A DNA stretch of 64,000 nt from Acridotheres tristis (taxonomy: Eukaryota > Chordata > Aves > Passeriformes > Sturnidae): positions 12,628,747-12,692,746 of the forward strand of contig CM072902.1 in NCBI GenBank assembly GCA_037013685.1, in the 5' to 3' direction. Each line of letters starts with the position of its first letter. Positions within the stretch are counted from its first letter, which is position 1. Below are positions 50,380-62,427 of this stretch, piece by piece. The notes under the pieces are model-generated. The model was given only the letters and a program-made list of their open reading frames with translations, was not told where the DNA came from and did no database searches. Both the position numbers and the translations under genes were made by a program.

Positions 50380-50410
<31 letters not shown>

Positions 50411-52059
50411 GAGTTCCCTGAGAGAGGATATTTCCATTTCTAGACTAGCAAGAAGTTGAAATAAAAATGTTATGGACATTCTTCCTTTCCTGTTGATAGT
50501 GAGTTGGCTGAAGTGGCTCACCTACCCCAAGACAACAATTCTAGAGAGATACAATGCTATTTTTGCCAGTGTCCCCTTCAGCTGATAAATTGTCTCACTG
50601 GATGTATTCGAATTGTAGCTGCTTGCAGAGGTGTGGGGGAGTAAGCAGGAAACAGGTAAAGTGTAGGTTTATATAAAACATAAAAAGAAAGCTTTGGTCA
50701 TAGAGGAATTTGGCAATGAAAAATAAGACCCTTTGATTGAAATGTAAAATTTCACACATCAAAAAAGGGATTATTATTCAGGCAATGGGACCTGACAGCA
50801 TATCAGCACAGCACATGTAGAAAATTTTATGTAGCTCTAGTGTGCATGTCTTCTGCATTTCAAGTGAAAATCAAGAGCTATTGAGAAGAACAAGGATGTT
50901 TTAAATGTGCTGGGCTGTGAGCAGCAATATGAGCACCTTCATGCATGAGAAAGCACAATTTGCCAGCACTCAGAGGGGATCCCTGTGTATTCAGCTCATC
51001 CACCTGCTGATACAACACCAGTTGTTTCTCTGGGAATGGGGTCTGTACTGTGTCTTTACAGAAAAGCTTTAGGACTCTTGCTCAGCTGCTAGAAGGCAAC
51101 AAGTTCTGCAGCTTTTGGAATTCACTTTGGTTTCTGGACACTTTACATTGTCCTGGATCACAGCAGGTGATTCTGGCTAAGCAGAAATGTCTCTTTCACT
51201 CAGCTTCAGGTCCAACCGTGGATCCCAGCTTCCCTTAAATTCACTGGAATCCAAACAAATTCAATCAGGAATTAAACTGAGCTCCTAGGCCACCAGTCCA
51301 GCTCAGGAGAGTTCAGTCCCTGAGCACTACAGAGCAGGCTGTTGTTTATTCAGCTCACAAAGCTCAATCCATCACAGCTGACCAGGAGCTTTGCTCCCAA
51401 ATCAAACTGCCACCTCAGCAGGGCAGCAAGAGCAGCACAGCGTCCCCACCAGCAGCACCCGGTGTCTCTCGCTGCTTTTATCACCCTGCTAAGCGCTGCA
51501 GGTAAAGAAATTAGCACACAGGAATGAGCACAGCACGAAGCCCTGCTGTCCTGGCATGTCCACTGGCCTGTCCCAGCTCTCAGCATGAACAAATGGTGCC
51601 ATTTGTCCCCTCTGTGATCCCACTGTCGCCCACACCCAGCGAATTCAGCTTTCAGAAAGAGGCTGATTTATGTTTTTCTGCCAGCAATCAAACTTGGGCT
51701 GCACGAGGACAACCCGGAAAGTGTGACATTACCTGTGCAAATGAGCCTGGATCAGTTAAGGAGGTTTTTGCTCAGTCTGCACCAGGTACTTCTGTTCCCT
51801 GTCACCCACTCTCACTCTTGGCTACTTCCAAAGCTGCACCTGCAGCCCAGGTGCTCTCAGAATATAAAGCAGCATTTTCCTCCAAGGATGCACATCTGAA
51901 ATGCAGATCTTGGTGATGTGGGCATTAGACAACACTAAAGAGATCATTCTTCATTCAGGAAGATCAATGACCTTGGAAAAGTGAGTTCAGTACTCTGTTC
52001 CTCTCTACAGAATTCTGCTTTATTAAGGGTGTGTAGTATTCCAGCTACTGAGGACAGCC
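50003..52059. other. Unassigned non-coding DNA
   Basis: A run of more than 20 A's lies near 50381. No exon is supported. Confidence 0.45.
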
Positions 52060-52112
52060 TATATATATATATATATATATATTTATATGATATATTTATA
52101 TATATTTATATG
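52060..52112. repeat. (TA)n-rich microsatellite
   Basis: A pure TA run is followed by interrupted ATATTTATATATATTTATA. Confidence 0.95.
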
Positions 52113-54470
52113 GACAACGACTTTATCTATTTCTAAATGAGTGTCTCCTGTGACTGAACTCTCAGGGAATGCTGTTCTTGAAATTAATCTTGAATGCTCT
52201 AATTAGAATGGTAGTAGTTACACAACTCTCTAATGGCTACTTTGAAGAAACAATTACTGTCTTTATTATGATAACCCTCCAGATGAGATACTACAGTTGA
52301 CAAAAGATTATTAAACAAGTTATTATTCAGTCACTGGCTCACTTAGGCAATAGCTTGTGCATGTAATGATGAGAGCCAACATGCCAGCACTTGAAAGTGT
52401 TCTAATACAGTGCCCAACTTTTTAATACTTTTTGGACAGTATGATATTGCAATAGATTGGGCTTTTTTTAGTAAATCGATGGTAATTCTACTATAATTAG
52501 ATCTTCATAAGGATGTATAAGGTGTGATTAGCATACAGAATTTTAAACCTTTTATTTCACTTCTCTCAGAAATTAGCATAGAAGGTCAGAGTCTAAGACA
52601 ATGGGCATTATTTCCCACAGTGAAGAATTGATTTAATCCAATTTGTGTCTCCTTATAGCCATAGCCATCAGTCAATCAGAAATGGGACTTCAGGATAAAC
52701 AATGTCAAGTCTTTGACAAAGCCTGAAAAAGAAACTCAGAAGGAAAAATTCAATCCTGACTTGTACCACTGAAAGCAGAATTATCTGGGCTAAAGTAATT
52801 TTTATTTCTACAACCTTTGGGTTGTATCTACTTGTAAAATAACTTGGCAAGAAAGGCATTGCAGGAATGCAAAGATGTTATCATAAGACTACCTATGAGC
52901 ACTTTGCTCAGTTATTCTCCCGAGGGATGGCTGTTTGAATAAGTGAGTAGTCATTGAGATTTTGAATTAGTCTTGTGTATTGTAACTTCACTGCACAGCT
53001 CATATTCCTCTGCTGTGGAGAACACAAAGATCCTTTCTAAAAAAGCAGAGCACCAAATTTTCTAATCAGATTCCTATACCCTGGTGACTCTGCAGACCAT
53101 TTTCTGATAGAATTGAGGCATGGGCTGTGGAGCTAAAATAGAACAGGCTATTAAAAATGTTATCTCTATGGAAGCTTATAATAACAATGCTAAAACAACT
53201 CCTTGATAGAGAAGAACCCACTTGGAAAAACGATGCATTAATTTAGAGTCACTGCCACTCACAAAAACTTTCGAGAGAGAAAGAGATCTACAGAAGGAAG
53301 GTCTGGTATCAAGGAAAGCAGCTGCATCTCTAATGGCATCATTCAGTATATTAGACAACAGTTTTTTTTAAAAAAAAAAATCATGCAATAATGACTGAAT
53401 CACTGGTGATTGTTTTATCTGATCTCAGATTGGCTGTGTAATTATATCATAGTTGGGATTCTCGAAGTAGGAGCACACATATGAGCAAAGTCTAGAAGTA
53501 TGCAAGTAATGCCACAGCAGGTGGGGAAAGTAATGTCCTGCATTCTGATGGATGTCCTTCAATGCTTTCTCTTGTGCCATGAGCTGTGTGGGCAGATCTC
53601 CATGCCACTGCTCCCTGGGATCAGCAGCCTGTGCTGGAACCTCAGCAGCAGAACATGGAGAGAGCAGCTGTGTGTTCCCCCCTGGCACTGGGGATCAGGG
53701 CATTATCCCAGTCAGCACCAGTCCTGGCTGTGCTGCTGAACTGGGAAGGCCTTGGTGATCTCCAGGGAGGTGGGATGGCAGCACAAAGGGACAGGGTTTC
53801 ACCTCACAGATGGCTTCAAAGTGCCACAGTTCATCTCTGAAGTCCGACAAACAATTCTCCAGAGAGATTTCTTTCTCTTCACATAACACTGTTTGTCTCT
53901 TTCCAGCTGAAGGTATGTGTGGATGTGTAATAATAAAATAAATATAAAATTAAAATAACAAAGCTTTGCCAAAATGGCCCACTGAACATCCACATCCTTG
54001 CAATCCTTCCTTGCCATCATGTAGCTTTTCTGGGAAGATGCTCACAATAATCTTTTTACATGTTGTAATTTAAAATACATGGTGAACATGAGACAAAATT
54101 TTTTATGAAAAACGTGATGCACCTTGGACAAAATAAACTGTGTGCCCAACAATCCACACCCTACATCAGCTACCACCAGCCCTTGCTGTGGGACTGTTTC
54201 TGCTTTCAAATGCAGAGCCCATCTTGGCACATTATTATTAGACATTATTGGATGCTGTCCCTTCCCAAGGCCGTGTCCTTACAGCCGTGTCGAGCCCGGG
54301 CTGCTCGGTTTCCAGGGCAGGAATTTGGCGTTTTGGAATTTTGCTCCCTCCCGGGAACAGCTCCTGCTAAACCCGGGCATCACCTCAATGCCCAGCCGGG
54401 CTTTAGTCACTGCACAGCTCTGCTGGAAGGCTCCTTAGAAAGTTTCAAATTCAAATTCAAATTAACGTCG
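52113..54470. other. Unassigned non-coding DNA
   Basis: Mostly AT-rich; 54280..54440 is GC-richer with several CpGs. A short CAAATT tandem (54448..54464) borders the LTR-like segment. Confidence 0.4.
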
Positions 54471-54474
54471 CTAT

Positions 54475-54870
54475 GGCGGTAGGAGCAGAGAAGAAAGGTA
54501 CAAGCGACACGGCTTCTTCTCGGGGGTAGAAGAAACTCTTTATTCCTGAAATCATAGGAATACACACATCTACACACATTTTATAGACTGCTCCGCTGAT
54601 CCAAGAATAGGATCAGCAACACCTCTTACAAAGCATGCTTTTCTCACACGGATACCACGTCAACAACAGCAGGTGTAACTTTTTGTTTATTAATTCTTTC
54701 CTTTCTGTTTTCCTTCAAAGGCTCCGCTTTCTCAGGCTCCATACCCACAACTTAATAGCAAAATACTGTTCGTTCACCAGCTCAAAGAAACAAAGCTTGC
54801 AGGCCCAGGTGTTAATACAAAAAAAATAATGGTTTTCTTTTAGAAGCGTGCTCACAGTCAAAGCTTCCAG
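54475..54870 (-). mobile_element. Possible solo LTR of a second retroviral family
   Basis: On the minus strand a TATAAAA (54579..54585) is followed about 40 bases later by AATAAA (54539..54544) and a short U5-like stretch with CpGs. This is the core layout of an LTR promoter. The sequence is unlike the 518-bp LTRs. No target-site duplication could be found, so the edges given are approximate. It could instead be a chance TATA/poly(A) pair. Confidence 0.4.
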
Positions 54871-57800
54871 AGTCTGTCATTTCCACAACCCCAGCTTAGG
54901 CTGTCCCAGCAGGAACAGCCCCATCACTCGCAGCACATTTTTGCTGTCTGTGAGTCTTCCCAGCCTGCCAGCCCCGGAGCTGACACATTCTGGGAAGCCT
55001 CTCCTGCCTCACCCCTTCCTTTTGCGGCTCTTTTGAGGCCGGAGCTCCTTTGATGGCAGAAGAGCCCCGGTTGCAGGGGGATGGAGCCGGCTCCTTAGCG
55101 CTCCTGCAAGCCGTGACCCAGCCGCTGTCCCCCAGCCCCTTTGAAGACACCTATCTGCAGTTCTTCTTATCGGTGGCGTTGTCTTACATTTCCTCTTCGC
55201 TCCTTTAACAACTCCATTTATTTAACTCCCTCCATGCCGGCATGAATTGGACATGGAAACACTTCTAACAGGAACGAGAAATGTGCTTCTGATGTGAAAA
55301 CCATAAAGACATGTTTTCTTTTTCTTTTTTTTTCCCCAACGCCTGTTTCGTCTTCCCTTCTCTGATTTCTGCTTATGAAACCAGAGGAGTAAGAGAGGTA
55401 ATGATTTCCACTAGGTCTGATCCAGAATAAGATCTTTTGTTTTCTTTTCTCTGCATACAAATACATCTGGTCAAACTCTGTGCTACCTCCTGGAATATTT
55501 TTATAAGGATTTCGAAAGATTCTTTCACTCGAGCCGTTGAAAAATTCTTCTAAAGCCATAATCAGAGAGAAATCATCAATGAGTAAATCTCCTCCGAGTA
55601 TGCCAACAGTTCTGTTAAATCAGGAATTTACTGATTGTGTCTTTCCCTCCTCACACTGAAATTCAGGCGGGTCCAGAGAACAGCCGTTCAGAAAGAACAA
55701 AGATAATGGCCGAGTTTTAAAAGATCTTCTCTCCCTCCTTAAAATCAACTCTATTCACTCAACAACTCCACGGAAGAAAGTGAAAAAGAAAATATTCAGG
55801 CACTCTGAAAAGACGACAGCAATTTGCAGTTACCTTTAGGTGTGAAGAAAGCATTCGTGGATCTCTAAGAAAATGAGCTTATTTTGTCACTGCTGTTTTT
55901 CCAGATAATTTCATTACAAGAAACGTAGGTTATTGCCACAGATTAGGACTGGTTGAAATTAAAAATGAGCCAGACGGTTTGTAAATATTTTGAAAGTGTA
56001 GGTTATTGGTGTAAAAAAGCAGAAGTCACAGGTAGGCTCTGCTCATATCTAATGAACTTTGAGAGACTGGAAGTTTTGTAATGAGCTGCTCATGAAGAAT
56101 AATTTCACAAAGAGTCAATCATTCATTCTCCCACAGGTGAAATTCACTTGTGGCTTGGGGAAAAGTACAAAAGAGCTAAATCTCTCCTGCCCTGAGACTA
56201 AAGTTATCACTCAAACAATAAAATATGGATCAAAAAAGGTATCCAGTCATCTTTACCAATTGCCCATTTTCAGGTTTTCTTATGAGATCTACTCAGTATA
56301 TCTCAGTTAAAGAAATTTAAGTATTTCTGATATCCTGGTTAGGTTTGTTTTTTACAAGTTACTGTGGGGTTTTTGGTTATGGGACTTGGGATGTTATGAA
56401 GTATTTGCAGTTTTTTTGCCAGTGCCTTCAACAAATCCAGGACCAGCCCCCTTTCTGGAAGTTTTTTATATCCTTTTATGCCTCTATTTTATTGCACATC
56501 AAGGCTCATTGATTTTTTTGTGGCTACCACAGTGGAAAATGAATTATTCACTAATTATGATTCAAGTGGGTGTGACTACGTTGTGATGTTAAAGCAGTCC
56601 ATCAAGTGTGGAGCGTGGCATGAACTGATTAAACACGTCCCTGTTTGATAAATGTGTCCTTCCCTGTCCATCAGGCTGCCACGGGAGGCTGAGTGAGTGA
56701 CAAATTCCTGCCATCCTCACGGAGGTTAGCCAGGAAGGAAATGCCTTTCTCATCTCACTAATTTATTTTTTCCCCCCCAGTTTTGGTTTATCACAGCACC
56801 TCGGGGCTGACATGTGCTCCTGCCCTCTGTGGACTGAGCACATCGGGTATGAAACATCTGTCTGAAACTTCCCAGTGCTGGAGTTCAGCGTTCAGGACCT
56901 CTGGGGTTGGGTAAAGATGACAGAACATGGACTGGCCACGGGGAGTAACTCCAGCAGAATGTGAAAAAAATAAAAAAAAAGGAGTATATTTCACTGGCTA
57001 AGGGAAAGGAAATCCCCAGGATTTTAAGCAGAGATCTACCTCAGGTGTATAAAACACTCTTACACCTCCAAAAACTATTCTGCAAGGTTCTGTCTTCTCC
57101 AAAATAGCTTTTTTAGGCTTGGTAGTGCTCTCCCTATACCCAAGTGATAACTCTCCTCAGCCGGGCTTCCATCTAATGTAACATCTCTGTTCAGAGGTTG
57201 TACCAGCAATCCACGAGGGATCAGCAAATCACAGAGCAAACTTTCTTAGAGTATGCAGCCAAAAGATCTCATTTCAGCAGGCCCCTGAATAACTTCTGCA
57301 ATATTCTCCCCCTGCTTTGGGACAGCTGTGAACTTCCTTTACAGGATTAATTTCCAGTTTCAGGTAATATCTACAGAAAACTTTACATGAATGGTATGTA
57401 AATACATTCCTGGGTCCAGAGCTGGTATAAACCAACACTATTCCACAGATTTCTGTGGTCCATGACTGGAAAGGAAGAGGTCTGGAAAGGCTGAAATGAC
57501 ATTCAGTTTTTTTGCTTGAGACACTGGAAGAATTTACTGAACTGTTGTCATGGTGGTGGTTACATAAAGCCCTGCAGGAAGGAAAATAGAACACAAGACA
57601 TACAAGCATTTCTAAAGTGCAAACATTTAAATAGCAGCTCCTGTTGAGTTTGGAGGGTTTTCTCACCTCCTCACTTCAGTTACAGCTCTCCCACATTTAA
57701 TTAGCTCCCTCCAAATGGATACCAGATCACGTCATGCTTAATGCAAGGTCTCTATCAGATGTTCTACCTCAAGCTCTGCCTCCAGCAAATATCTACTTGT

Positions 57801-59520
57801 TTCAATTATGGATAGCACTGCCGCAGTGCTAGAAGAACGTAGAGTCCCTGGGAAACACAGATTTTCATAATTCAGGATAGAATTTTAAACACAGTATCCA
57901 AACTCGCAGTTTTAAATGTCTAAAAGGCTTCAGTGAAACGCCAATGGGAATAAAATAATATTTGCAGCTTCCAAGGATCATCTGCAATGCTTTCTCCGAT
58001 GTGTTAATGGCTCGGGCAATTTAATTTACATACAAAAGCACAAAGTGGAAAGCAGTTTCCTTTGAACACCTGTAGTACTTTCTCTGGATATACTGGGGGA
58101 TATTGCAAGTGCTTCAAGTGAAGATACATGAGGAATGTACTAGCCAGAGTTCATTAATTTCTTTTACTAAATACCAAATAATCCTGTTCAACTTGAAGGT
58201 GTTCATGTTCAAAGAGATCCTACTTTTATCTTCTCAGTCTCTAAAGAAGGCTGGGGGAGAAAAGGCTCAAGTGCTTTTCCTTTTCTTTCACTTGAAGGAC
58301 ACACATCTGAATCCTTCCAGACAAAGCTTCTTTGCCTTCTTCCTTTCTTCTAGAGAAAGAATATGCATATTTCATCACAATTTCTGCTTAAACTCTTTCA
58401 CACCTACCAGAAGATGTCTGTACTCCCTCAAAATGTGGTTTACTAACTGAAAGTTCCAGGCTAGAGCTGATCTCCATAACAAAACCCCCCAACAAATGAA
58501 ATAAACAATGATTTGGGAACTGCTGATACCCAAGCAGTTCACGCTTAGAATTGCACGTCCAGGGTTCTGCACATGAACTCACGTTTGTAAAAAAGGCAGA
58601 GCTACTCACATCCATTACCTGTGCAGGAAATTGGCCAAAGGTTTTACTCAAAGAAAGAACCAGAAATTCTGAGAGACTGCTTGAAGCACCTCCCAAAAAA
58701 AAAAAGTGGGCAATTGTCACTGACCAGGACAGGGCAACGGGGTGGCAGCAGTGGGCACTGAGAACCGAACGCTGCTGCAAGGGTGAATAATTCCAGGCTG
58801 AGATCTCAGCACACAGCAGGTTCATCCCTTGGAGCAGGAGTTTCCCTGCCCTGGACATGGCTATCCCAAGGTTCTTACCCAGAGGATGCAAATAAAACAC
58901 AAATATTGCCTTTTTATGGTTGTTATCACTGAATTTATACATCTTGCTTGTGATAAAACTCACTTCTCATATTCCATTCACTGCCTGTGCTGCATAAATC
59001 CTGCAACAGGAGTAGATGTAGGAACAAAGTGAATTTTTCAATTTGACTTGTTGTTTAGAATTCCATTAAACGAAATTTTGAAACAGTGTGAGCCCAGACT
59101 TTTTGTTTGATCTTTTAATATATTCATATTTGCAAGTAGCTAAACTAATTTCAAGATAAACTAATAGAGAAAAGCTTTAAATCTCACGCACACGCCTGAA
59201 GATTTTTAAAAGCTGGGCCTAGAAAATGGTATTGGCCTATTAATAAATATCAAGGACATTTTTTGCCAACTCTGTTAAATGCTTCCATCAGCTGAAAGTG
59301 CATTATTTTGCAGTCAGAAGGGTATTAACCTTTTAGTTGTGCAGGAACAATAATAAATCCAATCTCTTCTAGCATGGTTTATCAGGTAATGATGATACTT
59401 TAATAAATAACAATGAGCTCTTTATTCAACAGTACATAAAACATAACTAGAATTTTGTTTAATGACTCATAGCAGAAATTCCTTATTTTGCTGCTTTTTG
59501 TTGTTGTCATTTTGGGGGCG
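54871..59520. other. Unassigned DNA, GC-richer start and candidate conserved stretches
   Basis: 54880..55200 is GC- and CpG-richer than its surroundings. 55560..56040 has GAACAAAGATAATGG and AGATAATTTCATTA words typical of enhancer-like DNA. A 113-codon minus frame (55218..55559) matches no family that I know. No gene is called. Confidence 0.35.
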
Positions 59521-59567
59521 CTTTTTTTGCTTTTTTTTTTGCTTTTTTTTTTTTTTTTTTTTTTTTT
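59521..59567. repeat. Poly(T)-rich run
   Basis: T runs separated by two GC dinucleotides, the last run more than 20 T's long. Confidence 0.95.
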
Positions 59568-61400
59568 CAATTCCCTGACCTATTGTCCCTGGTATCCATA
59601 AGATACTTATGTGTAATCCTTAAGAAGTGAGATTTATCATCGTGCCTTTGAAGTACAAAGGATCACAAGCCTCTTTCCTGATGGCTAAAGATGTATTTTT
59701 CAAGGCAGGGCACCATTTTAAAGCATTTTTCTCGTTCACCTCCCACCAATGTCACTGCTCTGTGCACACAGAGATTTACCAGGGCTCCCATCTGCAGGAT
59801 TGGAGCACCAGGCAAGGGAAATATTTAAACTTTTACTCTCAGTGCTTGCCTGAGCTGTTGCATGTGAGCTCTGAGTGTGGGAGCTCAATAGCTCTGTGCT
59901 CTGCCATCTCAGACATTATCCACTTCTCTGGCAATTAATGAGTTTTTAAAAGGTGATTTCTGTATTAGAAAATTAAATGTCTTTTCTTTGAGTGACCAGA
60001 AACTCCGTGTAATACCAAGGTTTCAATATCTCTAAAGCATTTCTAAGTGCAAAAGCACTTCCAGAGATAATACAGAGGTCAGCAACATTTTCTGTCCACG
60101 TGGAATTATCTGGAAATATCAGTTTTCCAGGAAAAGTGATTCAAGATCCATGCAGTACAATAAAAGAAAACATTTTTTGATTGTGATGAACTTTAAGCAA
60201 ATGCTGCTGACCTAGAAAGAGAGTCCACATCCAAAAAAAACCACACTGAGGAAATGGCAAGAAAGGACCAGGCTTAAAAAGGAAGGACTGAGGGAAAAGT
60301 GAATTTGTTTCAGGTGGAAAAAATCCTTTGGATCCTTCTCATATCCAGGAAAGGGAACAGCAGTGGCCCAGGCAAGCAAGGGGCTGTTCATGGATATTTG
60401 TTCTCAGAAACCAAAACCAGCTTTAGCTTTAGAAAAATGGGGAAAGGATATTCATACTGGTTTTACTGGTCTCTCTGGAGATTGTGAGCAATCCAATCCA
60501 AGCCTTCTGCTGCTCTTGGCACAGGAAGATACAAGGGAAGAAAATGAGTAAAATGGGCATCTAGAGGGATGTTTTGGAAATCACTGTTCTTATGTTGTGT
60601 GATTGCTGAATTCTTCTGGCCTCCCTGCAGCTGTGGTTCTGTAGAAAAGCAGCTAAGCTGCAATGTTATGAGCAAAGGTTTAACAAATAATGGCCAGAAT
60701 CTATTTATTTCCATCTGCAAATGTATACATCTTGCTATTCGAATTTGCATAATGAAAAGTGGATTAGAATCCAGATGCTCATCAACTTGGATACACACTC
60801 AGTTTATTGGACAGACAGTTTTGATGCCTCAGTTCCAGACCTGATCCACTGTGCTTTAAAGTCCATGTATTTACACTATAAAGGTTTTAAATAATTTCTC
60901 AATGCACTGATGACATTGCTTTTGTCCTTTTCCTCAGTAGCCAAAGACTGTAATCAATCACCCAATTTTTAATGAAGTCTAACACTCACTGTGTCAAAAA
61001 GATATTTAAAGTTACAAAGGAAACTTCATTTTTACTTTGTCCCATAGTAGCAGATTACCAGCACCAGTATTTTCAGGTTTTTTGGCTTGCTCTGGGGGCA
61101 GGAACTCTCTGGATACCATGTGATTTCTGCATAAGTTTTCTGTAAAAGTGTTTTGGTTGCTGTGCCAGCCCATTTTTATTTGTCACTGTGTTGCTCCAAA
61201 AACCCCGATCTTTCTGCATCTTTTTTTTTTAAGCGGGGTAAGATGGAAAAATATCACATTCCGATTTTGTAAGGCACCGTATATTCTGCACGGGTGTAAA
61301 AGATGACATGAATTATTACAGAAACTTGTGAGAATACCCTCAGTCAGAAAAGACTATTTGTTCAACAAAGTAATGAGCGTCAGTACAATAAACCTGCATT
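59568..61400. other. Unassigned non-coding DNA
   Basis: AT-rich unique sequence. No gene or repeat family was recognised. Confidence 0.45.
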
Positions 61401-61689
61401 TGCTCATCATTTTGCTAATAGCTGATGCTTCCAGCGTGACAGAGAACAACCTCATATTGACAAATACAAGCAAGCCCCGAGCTGCTTAAAATAACTCTGA
61501 GGCTCGGGAAATGAATGGTGCTTTTCCAAACGCTATTCTTCATGTGGAGCTGGGCTACAGGGCCCTCTGCTGTGCGAGCCCGGGTAGGAATGGCACAAAA
61601 AAAGAGAAAAAAATAAAAAAGAAAACCCAGCTGGGTTTAACCCAGTGAAACAGCAGCGCTGCAGCACCGGCGGGGGGAAAAAATCGGAA

Positions 61690-62040
61690 TTATTTGCCAC
61701 TTATCCCTGGCTCCTAACCAGGTCAGACACATCTCCCACCCCTGTCAGATGGCAAAGCCATCTGGCTGAGCTCGGCATCTTCTGATTTCTGTTTCATCAA
61801 CTCAATTCCCCACCCCCTGAAAGAGAGACAATGGTCCTTTCAATGGCCGGGGCTCTTTCAGCCTTTGTCGCTGTGTTTAAAGAGTATATGTCTCTTGACC
61901 TTGTCAATGTGGCCATTCACAGTGCCTGTAGTGCTCGCAGAATACTCCAACGCTCAACAGCATTATCTAAGGCAAATGTTTGTTTATGAAAGTTGAGGTG
62001 AAACATTCGCATGATCAAAAGAGAAACGAACAGGCACCTG
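61690..62040. promoter_or_regulatory. Candidate conserved non-coding element
   Basis: A low-repeat stretch of balanced composition with clustered factor-like words: ACAATGG and CAATGG (SOX-type), CCTTTGTC (TCF/SOX-type), TGACCTTG (nuclear-receptor half-site) and TTATCT (GATA-type). It has no open frame and no simple repeats, unlike its surroundings. Motif presence alone is weak evidence. Confidence 0.3.
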
Positions 62041-62167
62041 GTACCACAGCAAAGAAATCTCTCCTAAGAGGAAACTTCTGCTTCAGCTACTGTTCTGAGT
62101 CCAGTTAGGACAGAGGAAAACATTTCTCTCACTCAGCTCTGAAATTAGAAAAAGAACAGGAGCCATG

Positions 62168-62355
62168 GAAAAAAAGAGAGAGAAAGAGAGAGAGAAAGAG
62201 GAAGAAAGAGAGAGAGAAAGAGAGAGAGAAAGAAAGAGAGAAAGAAATAAAAAGAGAGAAAGAAAGAGAGAGAGAAAGAGAGAAAGAGAGAGAGAAAGAA
62301 GGAAGGAAGGAAGGAAGGAAGGAAGGAAGGAAGGAAGGAAGGAAGGAAGGAAGGA

Positions 62356-62414
<59 letters not shown>

Positions 62415-62427
62415 CAAGAAAGAAAGC
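62168..62427. repeat. Compound polypurine microsatellite (GA)n-(GAAG)n-(GAAA)n
   Basis: Interrupted GAGAGAAA units, then GGAA repeats (about 62297..62353), then AAAG repeats to 62427. Purines run for about 260 bases on the plus strand with only rare exceptions. Long Lys/Glu/Arg and Ser/Phe/Leu frames on the two strands are artefacts of it. Confidence 0.95.

Noticed and set aside
55218..55559. 113-codon minus-strand frame near a GC-richer block
   Set aside because: Possible exon considered, but no family match or convincing splice structure was seen.
58388..58963. 191-codon open frame on the minus strand
   Set aside because: No domain, no homology recognised, low-complexity surroundings; likely chance.
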